Source of the DNA: Panopea generosa | Taxonomy: Eukaryota > Mollusca > Bivalvia > Adapedonta > Hiatellidae | Direction: 5' to 3' | Assembly: GCA_029582155.1 (NCBI GenBank) | Contig: CM055895.1 | Span: forward strand, 9,154,044 to 9,218,043 | Length of the DNA stretch: 64,000 nucleotides | In this document: piece after piece, positions 12,291 to 24,224 of the stretch | Numbering within the stretch: position 1 is the first letter of the stretch | How the letters are laid out: the number at the start of each line of letters is the position of its first letter | Notes under the pieces: generated by a model | Databases searched by the model: none | What the model saw: the letters and a program-made list of their open reading frames with translations, nothing else | Told to the model about the DNA's origin: nothing | Made by a program: the position numbers and the translations under genes

Positions 12291-12389
12291 AATTTTCCTC
12301 TTCCTCATCAAATGAGATTTGTGTTCATAAATCAAATATGACCCTTTTATTGGTAATAATGGTATTTTCAGCAACAAATTAATTAATTT

Positions 12390-12500
12390 AAAGGAACTTA
12401 CTTGCAGAGATGGGGTGTGCTTGTGTTCTAATAACCTGATCATCTGTTAGCCATCGATGGCATAAAATTGATGCAAAACATTCAATCCATCAATCAGTCT
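12390..12500 (+). mobile_element. SINE family A, 3' fragment
   Basis: Shares CAGAGATGGGGTGTGCTTG, GATCATCTGTTAGCC, GATGGCATAAAATTGATG and a CAATCCATCAATCAG tail with the other copies. Confidence 0.8.
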
Positions 12501-12779
12501 ACATAACATTTACCTGAAAAATAAATACTTATTGAGAGCTTAGCATACATTTTTGATATATTTTTGTTCTCCAGTGAAGAATGTTCATTATTTTAAAGAT
12601 ATTAACATAGTAAGCGTAATGTCGGATTCTTTGATTCTTTTCAAGATATTGAAATATGCTTGGATGATCATTTATACAAATGAAACTAGCAATACCAGCT
12701 TTTGTGCCATGTGATGTATACAAACATTTCATGATTATTAAAAAGAAATAAAACAAAAAGTTAACACAAATTTACTTTT

Positions 12780-13045
12780 TTGCTCGCAGGGACGAAGTCC
12801 AAGGAGAGCTATTGTCATGACCCCTTCGTCGTCTGTAGACACCCAGGTTAAACTTTTGCGTTTAAGTTTAAGATATCTATGCAACCACTCGTTGGATGTG
12901 AATGAAACTTTGCATCTGTGTTCACCATCATCAATGGAACACACAGAGACAAGAACCATAAATCTGGATTGCATTTTTGGCACAGATATGGCCCTTTTTG
13001 GACCCAGAGGCGAGCTTTGTTGGTCTTCTGACAACTCTTAATCAT
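12780..13045. repeat. Probable interspersed repeat with overlapping open frames
   Basis: The segment is more GC-rich than its surroundings and is open on both strands. The minus reading gives SFTSNEWLHRYLKLKRK and VSTDDEGVMTIALLG, a pattern I recall as common repetitive sequence in bivalve genomes rather than a gene. No partner exons are seen. Confidence 0.5.
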
Positions 13046-13049
13046 TTTA

Positions 13050-13980
13050 TTATACTAGATTGTTGCTTAGTAATGTTTTAAGGAACACTAACCAAAGATG
13101 TGCTAGACTCACTTTGGCTGTTCTAAAATTTATGATCAAGAGTCCAGAATACTCAGTCCCTGTTACCAACATGTTACATTGTGTATTGATGTAGTTGTTG
13201 TAATTGTTTTAGAGGGATTATATTGGCATATTACCATCAATTCCCTGTCTTAAATACACACGTCCAACATGAAGATACACTTATAAAACTTAGAGATATA
13301 CGCTTCTCAAGTGTATAATTGCATAACCTCTTTATTACAAACATCGGGTTTCTGAAGCCACGTTTTAGTTTTTGTATATGTTTACATTTGCCATTTTCAA
13401 TGAACCGCTTTCGGGTTTCCGATCAATCATCGGATAACATAGTGAAGACTTTCTCGATCTCGTTTTCGAAGCTTTGGTTCGGAAAGTTTACGGGGTTCAA
13501 TGTAAGCATTGCGCAATACTTTATTGCGGGGCGTATTAAAGTTTTGGCACATATTCAATTACTGTTAATTTGATAACTTTCAAGTAAATAATGGTTATAC
13601 GTCAATACATAAGCATTATTTTGTGCACACTGCATACAGGAAAAGTTCTGGATAAACAGCGTGTTTGTGTTACTTGCCAATATAATCCCTTTAAAGGACA
13701 ACGACTTAGATCATGTGCTTGGATTTCAGTTTTTTAATTGAGAGAAAGTGTCAAATAAATAATTAAAGGAATCTCAGTTCACTTTCAAATTGGTTGAGTC
13801 ATCTTTTGAGATGTACTTGTTGAAAGATTGGAAACCCTTTTGAAACATATGTTAATTATAATGTTATTGTTTGAATGTCATGACATTTTTGTTTAACTCA
13901 TTTTGTAAACTCTTTTTATAAGAATGGAACAAGATCTCTTTCAAGTATTAATTGATCTATTTAAATAAAATAATACATAA
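13050..13980. other. Stretch without recognised features
   Basis: AT-rich. The frame 13319-13573 has no domain and no codon pattern suggesting a gene. Confidence 0.4.
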
Positions 13981-13984
13981 ATAC

Positions 13985-15012
13985 AAAACTTAACCCTGTG
14001 TCATGTATGAACAACCCATGATGATTTTTAGCTCTGAAACCACTAGGCCAATTAAACTGAAACTTCACATGGGTGTTTCAATTGCATAGGAGACTAGACA
14101 GAAGATTTTTTTTTTTCAATTTGAAATTAAAGATGGCCGCCGTTACTAAAAATAGTCCAAAACTTAAAAATTCTTCTTCTCATGAACGGCCCAACAGATT
14201 TTCAAAATGTTTATGTAGTTATGATGACCAACTATAGTTTTGTTAGATTTGTTCAAATGGTGTCCCTAGGGTTAAATATGACCCCGCCCCGAGGGGTCAA
14301 TTAGGGGACACATGTCATTATAATATTTTTTTATCTTTTTTTTTTAAAATGGAAATGATTTTGCCTATATCTTCACAGAAGCATTGTTTGGTGAAGGAGG
14401 TTCAGATTTGTAAAAATGACTGGGTTCCACTGCCTTAAGGGGTCAGGAGGGGCCCCAAAAGGGTAAAAATTGGGAATTACTAAATTTGTTTTCTTAAGAA
14501 CCGGTATGTCAGATTTGTTCATATTTTGCATAAATTATCCCTATGTGTAGGGGTTTGATTGCAGATAATAATTTAGGGGCTATAATTTATAGGGGCCCTG
14601 TAAGGGGACTTAGAATTTTACATAGGGATACTATGGGAAAAAAGAAAATTATCTTTTTCTTTCATCTGTTCTTAAACCACTAGGCCAATTAAACTGAAAC
14701 CATACATGGGTGTTTCTATTGCATTAGAGACTATACAGAAGATTTTTTTTATCTGAAATTCAAGATGGCCACCGTTACTAAAAAAAGTCCAAAACTTAAA
14801 AAATCTTCTTCTCATGAACGGCCCAACAGATTTTCAAAATGTTTCTGTAAAAATGTTGACCAATTATAGTTTTGTTAGATTTGTTCAAATGGTGTCCCTA
14901 GAGTTAAAAATGACCCCACCCCGATGTTTCTATTGCATAGTAGAATTTCAAAAAGTGCTATGGCCACTATGAGTCAGTAGAGCGTCCTCAGGCCCTCTTG
15001 GTCCTCTTGTTT
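13985..15012. repeat. Interspersed repeat R2 with an internal duplication
   Basis: The block 14028-14300 recurs at 14660-14935: both carry CACTAGGCCAATTAAACTGA, an AAGATGGCC block, CTCATGAACGGCCCAACAGA and TCAAATGGTGTCCCTAG. The unit ends near GGCCCTCTTGGTCCTCTTGT (to 15012). The spacing is about 630 bp. The intervening part carries GGGGCCCC-rich sequence resembling 16590-16690. Confidence 0.75.
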
Positions 15013-15299
15013 AAATGAGATTTCAAAACTTCCAACACATCAAAAGTTACACTTATGGAATCCAGTTTTATTTGTGGGGGAAGATCTCCGAATGAATATG
15101 AATAACACTACAAACCTTTCCCATTCTTATTAAATTTTTGGACCCAGATATACTCAAACTCTTGATGTCAGAGGTAGATGATGTTGAGACAGGGCCTAAA
15201 TCTACTTGGCCCTGCACCTCACCCCAACGCCTGTGGTTACTGCGTATCTGGATGGCACTGTTAGCTTGTACTAATTTAGTTTAGCTTGCTTGTAAATAG

Positions 15300-15440
15300 A
15301 CTGCTATGAAATGCTCTCAAGTCTGCTTCCTGGATAGAACCAGTACTGAGTGTTATTCTTTAGAGAATCAGACTGGGGGTTGAACCCTCAACCTCTGGCG
15401 TGAGCGGACACTTTATCCAATGCACTACCGCCTTGCTTGA
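15300..15440 (-). mobile_element. SINE family C, minus copy
   Basis: Reverse complement reads GGCGGTAGTGCATTGGATAA, then GCCAGAGGTTGAGGGTTCAA (B box) and CAGTACTGGTTCTATCCAGG. Confidence 0.7.
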
Positions 15441-15654
15441 GACTGTTGAAACACCATTTCAAAAACTGGTTTGTGGTATTTATTTTTAGAATAGATTTAT
15501 TCTGGAATGGCTGTCACACTGTGGTTTATCTGTAATAAGATATAATTACAAGCAACTTTTACATTTATTGTTTTGATTTGGTCAGTTTTTACTACAATTT
15601 ATTTTTTGCACGAGTAATAGTGTATATTAGTATCCAGGTCAGACGAGTTCTCTA

Positions 15655-15930
15655 CATATCACTACACAGTTAAGCCACTTTTTCCCGATGGTAAAATGGC
15701 TCTTACGCTTATAGAAAGTCGAATGTATTTGGTTTTGAAATATTTTCAAAATGGTTCATAGTGGTTGTGATTTCCTTATGCAGATGAGTAGAGCTAAAAC
15801 TGGCATAACTGCAATAAGACATCACTGGTGTTAAAAAAGTGACTTTTATAGGATTTTAAATCCTAGACCTTATTTTATAAAGAACAAAGAGCAAAATTCA
15901 TCCGTGTATTGAGACCTTACCGTAGACTCT
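15655..15930 (+). repeat. Interspersed repeat R1, internally deleted copy
   Basis: Shares TTGGTTTTGAAATA, AAAATGGTTCATAGT, GCAGATGAGTAGAGC and AATAAGACATCAC with 30290-30480 and 58260-58440, then jumps to AAATCCTAGACCTTATTTTA, which is the 3' end seen at 33985 and 58853. The middle of the family is missing. Confidence 0.75.
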
Positions 15931-16133
15931 TCTATTCTGGTTTCAAGATGAGTATTTCATTTAGATGGGGGTATTAGTTAAGTTTGTTCAGTTGAATGGG
16001 CTAGGATGTGTTGGACCCCAGTAAGGAATCTTTTACATAGGCGAAAAGAGTAGATTCTATTTTATTTCATCTAAGGATCTGGAATATTGGTGGAGTCCTT
16101 TAAAGGGGACCAACAGGGGCCCATGAATGAATA

Positions 16134-16136
<3 letters not shown>

Positions 16137-16218
<82 letters not shown>

Positions 16219-16244
16219 GGAAGTTGTAGGTGGTGGTAGTGGTA

Positions 16245-16279
<35 letters not shown>

Positions 16280-16512
16280 CAGTAGTAATAGTAGTAGTAG
16301 TAGTTAGTAGTAGTAGTAGTAGTTGTAGTAGCAGTAGCAGCAGTTGTAGCAGTAGCAGCAGCAGCAGTTGTAGCAGCAGCAGCAGTAGCAGCAGCAGTAG
16401 TAGTAGCAGTAGCAGCAGTAGTAGCAGCAGCAGCAGTTGTAACAGTAACAGCAGTTGTAGCAGTAGCAGCAGCAGCAGTAGTAGCAGTAGCAGCAGTAGT
16501 AGTAGTTGTAGT
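16137..16512. repeat. (AGT)n/(AGC)n trinucleotide tract, about 375 bp
   Basis: It begins as nearly pure AGT and grades into AGC/AGT mixtures. It makes poly-Ser, poly-Leu and poly-Val frames that are not genes. Confidence 0.95.
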
Positions 16513-16589
16513 TTATATACCACGTATCATTAATTTCATTTCTTTTCATAAACACATTCGGTCATTAACAAATAGTCAAGAGACCATCT

Positions 16590-16690
16590 GGGGCCCAACA
16601 AGCGATAAAACTGAATTTCCAAAACTTACAATTAGCAAATTTATTCATATTTGGCATACATGACCCCTGTGAGCAAGGGTTTCAAGTTTA
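16590..16690. repeat. Diverged R2-like fragment
   Basis: Resembles 14445-14565: a GGGGCCC start, a CTGAATTTCCAAAAC-type block, TTCATATTTGGCATA and AGCAAGGGTTTCAAG. Confidence 0.45.
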
Positions 16691-16699
16691 TTCGCATAC

Positions 16700-19250
16700 G
16701 ACAATTCTACTTGTTCTCGTCTGTTAGTTCTATACAATTTGAACCATGCACAATTGAAAAAGAAGTGACGTAAATCATAACGAATAACATTGAAATGCAT
16801 TAATGACACAAACCAAAGTGTCAGAGTAAATAAATGTTTAATTCATCTACATAACGACATAACCTAACTTGACTTGACACAAACCAATTAGCGTATTTTC
16901 GGTGCACGCGTTCACAGCATGTAACGGCATTGCATAGCTGTAAGTATATGTGTATTGAATTAGTATTTTCTATATTTGCATAGTTGCGCAACTGAAATGG
17001 ATCAAACCCAGTCTAACAACTAGTACACGTTTATGCTTAAAATTTGGATACCCAAGTTGAATGGCATTGATTCTTTACATTGTCAAAGGGAAACCAATAC
17101 ACGGGTATTTTTACAAATGAGAATAAAAAAAGTTGACACTTAATTTTACTTGCAAATTGTGTTTGTGGATTTTGGATATTACACTGTAAGTATTATTGTT
17201 TTACATTTATCACCTACCGTCACAGCATTTCCTTCTATCACCTAATGACGATGATGATTTTAATAGTCTATAAGTTTCTCATCATATGTACACTTTCACA
17301 ATACAGTTTATAAAACAAATAACATATATGCTATTCTATATAAGAATTATAAGAGACGAACATAGACGGGCAACTTTGGTGCCATGCCCTATAACTTATG
17401 ATATCTAATAGCCATACAAATTCATTTGATATGACGATGATATTGAAGAAGAATAAGAAGGAAAAAAAAAGAAGAAGCAGAAGCATCAACTTTTACAGTT
17501 TCTTGATAACATACATTATTATACATACAAATATTTTACACATTTCGGGTTTCAGAATATTAAACAATAATGTGGAATTTGTCGCAGAAAAGTTAATAAT
17601 AAAAGTAAATAATGAGGATTCGCTTGCATAAAAACAATACAATACACATGACTAGTTAGTTATGAATGAATACATTTGCGAATAATAGTGATAAGATTAA
17701 GCATAACACTTCATATCAGTTATCTATAATTGATTTTCTTATTTTAAAAGCTTTCAGGAATGAATTTACGTATGTTGATGAGTTCTGCCTTGATATCTGA
17801 CAGAAGAAGTGATATAAACTTATACATACTCGGATTTCTAGTATAATAGCTACGAATATATTGTTTTCTTATAGCATTGTAACGGGCATTTTAAGATAAA
17901 ATGAAACTCATCTCCGATGTCTAAACAGTTACATATTTGGCAAACTAGTCTACTAGTATTGTTGCATATCTGCCTTTCTCGATCCTTGGATTATGAGAAG
18001 ATACTCTTAACCAAGCGTAAGTGTTACGTTGAAGCTTCGTACAGAACTTATCAAGATACTTTGCATAACTAAAATAAAAAAAAGAAAACAATTTAAACGA
18101 GTGCAACGACAGTAAACAAACAAATTAACCATAGAAAAATACAATAGATATAAACTGCAACACAAACACGATAGTATATTAAACTTTGGGTGTTTCTCAA
18201 CAAAATACCGGTACAAAAAAAACAACAACAAACATTAATCCAGCATTACAAAGGGTTGTACAGCTAATTCTTCGTTACTATCCCAACACGACAAAACAAC
18301 AATCGCATCAACCCACCCCCTTAAACAACAAACAACAAATAAACAACAACAACATTACCAACATCAACGCGTAGTTTAGTCACACGATTGTATTTATTTC
18401 GTTTTTTCCTCACTAAATCTCTACACTACAAAACAATCAACAAACACTTTTTTTTCACATACCGTTTTTTTTCACCAAAAAACAATAACTTAATCAAACA
18501 TTAAATACCGCAAAACAAACAAATGTAAGTCAAGAGCAAACTCGAATAATGAAGAAGGAGGAGGGAAAGAAGAAGATTTTATTAATCTAAATTGTTTATA
18601 TTTCTAGTTTAAACGCACGCAGCACGCACGCATACATGCACATAAACATTACTATCTATTTAGACGAATAAACTTTGCATTGCTATTTACACCGGTTATA
18701 CATAAAACTACAGATCAATAGTCTTGTTACAAAGACTTCATAATGTTTTACTTTGAACCTTTGTAGATAAACAGTTATGTTTCCTATTCATCATATATCG
18801 ATCTCATATTAACAAGATGTGACCTCAATATATTTATTCATCACAGTTTTATGCCCATGACATACATTTACCATCATACCCGCTACTTAACATCTATTTC
18901 AAGGTGGTAACATGTATGCGCTTGTGTCAGAAACTCATCAATATTTAATGCAAGAATGTATACTATATTAATCATTCCCACTTAATTAACATATTTTATA
19001 ACAGTGTATTACTTCTATTTGCATGACACTTATCTTTATATCTGTTTTATCACAACTAACATAAATCTATACATTTTACATCCATATATCCCGCTTTACT
19101 TAGATCTTTTTCATGTACATTCAATTTACCGTTATACATTTTGGAAATGTTCTCACATTTTGTTCGCCGTTTGTCATATATCATGTAGAACATATTTGTT
19201 TAAGGGTCTACGTTTCGGATCATACCGAGTAGTTGCTCATTGAAAGTTTA
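16700..19250. other. AT-rich stretch without genes
   Basis: Only short, low-complexity frames occur, such as an Asn/Gln-rich one from AAC repeats at 18220-18370. No SINE, LINE or exon is recognised. Confidence 0.45.
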
Positions 19251-19254
19251 ATTT

Positions 19255-19790
19255 TACGGGGGATTTTAAATCGGATACCGTCCGTGCGTCTGTCCGTCCG
19301 TCCGTCCGAAAGCTTTTCTGGAACACAACTCCAATACCGTTCAACATAATTTTAAAACAAATTACAAATACAAAATTTACCGTTTCCGGAGCTCAACTCC
19401 AAAACCATTCAATGAACCTTCACAAAACGTTGTAAAATTGCCAACCCAGAGGTCTATTAGTGCCTTTTGCTATTGAGAAATTGTTCTTTTTAATATTATT
19501 TTCTGTTACCACGGAAACAAATAGCCAAAATTACAAAATATACTATTTCCGGATCACAACTTCAAAACCGTTCAAGCTAACGTAGTGGACCAGTAGTGTC
19601 GTTTTCTTTGGGAGTTTCCGTTTTCAATATTTGTTCTGTTACCATGGAAACAATTACCCGAAATTCACTGTTCCCGGAGCACAACTCCAAAACTGTAAAT
19701 GCTACTTTATGGAACGTTGTTAATACCAAATTCGTCATACCAAGGGCGAATACTGTCAATCACGTACGGAACATGATGGAATCGTTACGT
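19255..19790. repeat. Interspersed repeat with TCCG tract and repeated internal block
   Basis: A (TCCG)n run at 19285-19307 is followed by three or four diverged blocks with CACAACTCCAAAACCGTTCA at about 19325, 19390, 19556 and 19680, spaced 65-165 bp. Similar blocks with GGACGGAC tracts occur at the end of the intron repeat near 46670. Confidence 0.55.
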
Positions 19791-20257
19791 ATCGCCATTA
19801 TGCTTCGCCACTGTTGGTTTTCGTATTCTAATATTGCGGTTTTATATGTTATATTTTATTTTACACGATATTTTCTTTTCCATTACATCCTTGTTTAGAA
19901 AGGCACACTAGATTGTATAAAGTTATATTTGTTTAAAAGTCTTATAATGTGCGAAACAAACGCTAGTTTTTTCTGTGGAACAGTTTGTCATGAACTGAAA
20001 GAAGACTCGTTTCACTTTACCCTGCATCTGGCTCTGTTTCTGGGAGTCAACATATGCTTGTATGCAGGAGAAACACCCAATAATTCGGTAACCACATCAT
20101 GGCGGGTGCGAGGCCCTACCTTTAAACACAAATATTGGACAGTTTCCAGTTGTTTTATATCAGTCTGTTTTTGAAATGCACTTCTGGAACATTGAACACA
20201 TTGCCCATGGTTCTAAAAGTGTCGTCTTATCATAGATAGTCCTCTGTTGGTCCATAA

Positions 20258-20888
20258 ACATAAATGCTTAATATAAATATATAACATAAGTGCTTAATAT
20301 AAATATATAACATAAGTGCTTAAAAGAAATATATAACATCAGTGATTAATATGAATATATAACCTAAATACTTAATGGGAATATATAAAAAAAATGCTTA
20401 ATAAAAATATATAACATAAGTGCTGAATATAAATATATAAAATAAATGCTTAATATGAATATATAACATAAGTGCTTAATATAAATATACAAAATAAATG
20501 CTTAATATGAATATATTACAAAAATACTTAATATAAATATATAAAATAAATGCTTAATATAACTATTATATAAGTGCTTAATATGAATATATAACATAAA
20601 TACTTAATATTAATATATGAAATAAATGCTTAATATTAATATATAACATAAACGCTTAATATAAATATAAAACATAAATGCTTAATATGAATATATAACA
20701 TAAACGCTTAATATAAATATATCACTTAAACGCTTAATATAGATATATATCAAATGCTTTATATAAATATATAGCATAAATACTTAATATAAATATAAAC
20801 ATAATTGTTAAATATAAATTTATAGCATTAATACTTAATATAAATATAAACATAAATGCTTAATATAAATATATAGCATATATGCATA
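20258..20888. repeat. AT-rich minisatellite, about 26-bp unit, about 24 copies
   Basis: The unit is CATAA(A/G)TGCTTAATATAA followed by ATATATAA. Copies vary by substitutions and small indels and become more diverged on the right. Confidence 0.9.
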
Positions 20889-21049
20889 ATTTATTATGTC
20901 TTTCTCGCATAATAAGTCTGGAAAGTAATTCGAATGAACACCATGTTTTTTTATTCAACGTCAAATTAAACGTTATTTTCATTATGCATTCTTAGATTGC
21001 CCTCATAGCCCTGTATCGATGTTTAATTGATTATATTTACCGTCAGTTT

Positions 21050-21312
21050 TATGCCACATAGGACTAACAGACGATCAGTTAACCTAACCATTCTTTGCTG
21101 GGATCCTGGAAGGTAAACCAGTACTTGAGCGCATCCCATCTCCGCAACTAACTGATAGCTTTCCCACTTGAATCAGCGATGAGAAACGAATGGTTATGAG
21201 ACGTAATGTTGTATATTTATCATCACGGAGATTGTGGCCGGGCGGGGAATCGAACTCACGACCCGTGGATTGATAGACAGACGCACCTGCAGACTGAGCT
21301 GACAGGGCCGGG
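21050..21312 (-). mobile_element. SINE family A, full-length minus copy
   Basis: Reading the minus strand: a tRNA-like head with GGTCGTGAGTTCGATTCCCC-type B box, then GATTCAAGTGGGAAAG, GAGATGGGATGCGCTC, GGTTTACCTTCCAGGATCC and GATCGTCTGTTAGTCC. Confidence 0.85.
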
Positions 21313-21319
21313 CACTCTA

Positions 21320-21870
21320 TACCCAGCTAGCCCAACTCAAATTGAGAATATAATGTTCGTCGTGTTGACAGCTATAGTTGTGTCACATTAAGATGTGTTT
21401 AGTTAAGATATCGCGATAGTGGTTACGATAGGTTTAGCCGGTCGCATGGCGAAATCGATTGATATTCTGTTGCAGTGTAACCAAGAATATAGAGAAATAT
21501 TATTGATCCGCAGTCTTCATCCTCTTCCTGCAGCGACAGTATTAAACCAAGTTATGTCTGCTGCGGTATTTTCGTCTGCAGTTGTATTTGTCAGTGATTT
21601 CATATTTTATACTTCGTTAATATTTCGGATATGTTTTGCCATTACAGTTCAATTAATCAGAAGTGAACAGTCAGTCGAGTGTTGACTTTCCGAGGGATAA
21701 TCTGTTATTCAAGGACGCTATGCGGAGTTATTTGGGTGAACAAGGTATATTTACAGCATAACATCGTCTATTCGTTTACATTTGTATCGTTGTTTTTATA
21801 TAAGTTCAATATTAAAGATTAACTTAAGTAATGTCTTGATTTTGGTTCAATATCGCAGCTATTTGACTAC
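21320..21870. other. Stretch with one unassigned frame
   Basis: The frame 21419-21685 (+, 88 codons) has a hydrophobic C-terminal half but no recognised domain and no partner exon. Nothing else is seen. Confidence 0.25.
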
Positions 21871-21872
21871 AC

Positions 21873-22185
21873 CAGAGGCGTAGCTTGGCTGATAACGATG
21901 TGCATGCGCATTTGTAGCGGATCTAGGAGCATGCTCCTCCGAAGACAAATTCAGCCAGACTATCGTAGGTGTATTTTGACGTGTATTTCTTATTTTTCTA
22001 GAGGCCTCGTTATTCTCAATACTTAAGTTTTAAGGTTTGTTCCCTTCAATAAAGGGAAAAATGAAGTAGCATACGGTCAGATTTATTGTATTTTTTGGCA
22101 TTTTTATTTTTTCGATTTCTCAGAAAAAAGTTTAGGCACGTGCTAACAGTGCCTATATGAAGCTACACCACGTTAAACGCGCGCA
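21873..22185. mobile_element. Possible MITE with GCGTAGC-type ends
   Basis: The left end AGAGGCGTAGCTTGGCTG and the right end CTATATGAAGCTACACCAC are partly inverted copies. GGCGTAGC ends are common on animal DNA elements. Pairing is short and no target duplication is clear. Confidence 0.35.
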
Positions 22186-22604
22186 CACGCACATACATGA
22201 ATATTTGTCTAGACAGTTTTTTAATGTTTTATTGAACCGCAACAACAAAACAAGTGTGCTTGGTTCACGAGAGAGAAGATTTATTATCAGCTTCAATATA
22301 TTTTTAGAAACCGCAATTAACAATAATAATGCCCGTGGTGGATACGCGAGAAAGGTGACTTTATGTTTATATTTATTATACCAACGTATCAAATAATACT
22401 GTTATCATTAACGATAATCTTTAACATAAGACAAAGGTCTTGGACAATACTGCAATGTTTCTAATTGGTTAATTCAAACAACAGATAGCCTCAGCTGCGT
22501 CCATAGTTAAGTATGCAATATTTCACAAGGCTATTTTTAATACAATGTTTAGTCTTTACTTACTTTAATTTACATCGATTTCAAATCAGGTTCCTGTACC
22601 TTAG

Positions 22605-22745
22605 ATGAATAAAGTTTTCTTTCCTGGATAGAACCAGTGCTAAACATTCAAAGATAAAGCGTCTTGCTCAGGGACATCCCACATGGCCGTGACGGGGTAT
22701 CGAACCCACGACCCTCACTATCACTAGACCAGGCGCTCCATTCTA
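22605..22745 (-). mobile_element. SINE family B, 5' two thirds, minus copy
   Basis: Reverse complement reads GGAGCGCCTGGTCTAGTGAT (A box), GTCGTGGGTTCGATACCCCG (B box), then TGAGCAAGACGCTTTATCTT and CACTGGTTCTATCCAGGAAA. Confidence 0.8.
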
Positions 22746-22979
22746 ATATACACACATATATCTAGTTTCAACCGTGAATGATAGTTGTATTTACTGACAC
22801 ACATATGTGTATACTTGGGAAACAGTCAGTTTACAAAACGTTACACACGCAATCATGGTGAAAATAGCTTGGAATATTCCAACAGTGTATTGATGCTATG
22901 TATCGCCTAGATAGTTATAGGTTTTATTGCAGGAATCAATACATATTCAGACCGTGTTTATTTAATTGTCAAATTAATA

Positions 22980-23365
22980 TATCGTGTATATAACACATAT
23001 ATCGTGTGTATATCATATATAACGTCTATATATCACATACATCGTGTATATGTCACATATATCGTGTATATAACACATATATCGTGTGTATATCACATAT
23101 ATCGTGTGTATATCACATATATCGTCTGTATATCACATACATCGTGTATATAACACATATATCGTGTGTATATCACATATATCGTGTATATATCACATAC
23201 ATCGTGTGTATATCACATATATCGTCTGTATATCACATACATCGTGTATATGTCACATATATCGTGTATATAACACATATATCATCTATATAACACATAT
23301 ATCGTCTATATATCACATAAATCGTGTATATGTCACATATATCGTCTATATAACATATATAAGTG
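22980..23365. repeat. 20-bp minisatellite, about 19 copies
   Basis: The unit is close to TATATCACATATATCGTGTG. Copies differ mainly at GTG/CTG and in the central hexamer. It makes repetitive Tyr/Ile/His frames that are not genes. Confidence 0.92.
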
Positions 23366-23424
23366 TACAACACGATCTAATGCTAGCGTATATGACTGAG
23401 GATAGTTGGCCTGTGGCCTCGAAC

Positions 23425-23520
23425 ACCGGCCAGAAACATGGGGATGACCTTGAGCAAAACACTTTATCTAATTTTGGTTCTACGCATGTAGACATCCGGT
23501 GTGATTTGTTAAAGTTGTAG
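23425..23520 (+). mobile_element. Possible diverged SINE-B fragment
   Basis: CCTTGAGCAAAACACTTTATCTAA and TGGTTCTACGCATGTAGAC parallel the body of family B. The tRNA head is not clear. Confidence 0.4.
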
Positions 23521-23544
23521 TACCTTGCATAACGCCCATTTTTA

Positions 23545-23720
23545 AATGAGTTCTGTCGTTATTATCAACATTATCATTATCATAACCATAATTATCATTA
23601 TTGATATTATCATTATTATTATCATTATTATTATCATTGTTATTATTATTACTATCATCATCATTATTTTATTATTATTTTTATTACTATTATACTTATG
23701 ATTATTATTAACAAATCATA
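23545..23720. repeat. (ATT/ATC)n trinucleotide tract
   Basis: Imperfect run of ATT, ATC and TTA triplets. Confidence 0.9.
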
Positions 23721-24224
23721 CATTGTTCTCAAAACACACTTTTTGAAACGTATCGTCGTTTTACCTACCAGACCGAAGATTATTTCAGTGCATTTCTCAT
23801 ATTGAACGTTATATATATTCATATAAGGTTAAGGCTTTTACATGAACGATCTATTGTGCTGAAATCGATCAATCGTGAGAAATCAGAAACACGATATCGA
23901 TCATACTTATTTTTTGTGCTTTCATACACCTTTTTTAATCTACATTATGTCAGGCATGTTAACACACCGTGTAACACTGTGCAAAGTTTACTATCTATAA
24001 CGAACGACCGTTGTTATATCAATATTGGAAAACTCTAATTCAATGACGAGACACTTTATGAAAACTTCTTTTTCACAGCTATACACACAAATTATATTTG
24101 GTTACGCCTGTGTACGAGTACATGTATAATTTTATGTTAACCAGTGTTACTTATAAAAAAAATGGCTTATAAAAAGAACGTGTCGGTGTGCTTTCTCGTC
24201 GTAGATGGGTCAGATGGAAAATAT

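Noticed and set aside
12738..13045. 98-codon minus and 74-codon plus frames as genes
   Set aside because: Both strands are open over the same segment, no splice partners, and the sequence looks like a dispersed repeat.
16071..16555. Poly-Leu, poly-Ser and Cys/Tyr frames
   Set aside because: Trinucleotide microsatellite translated in different frames.
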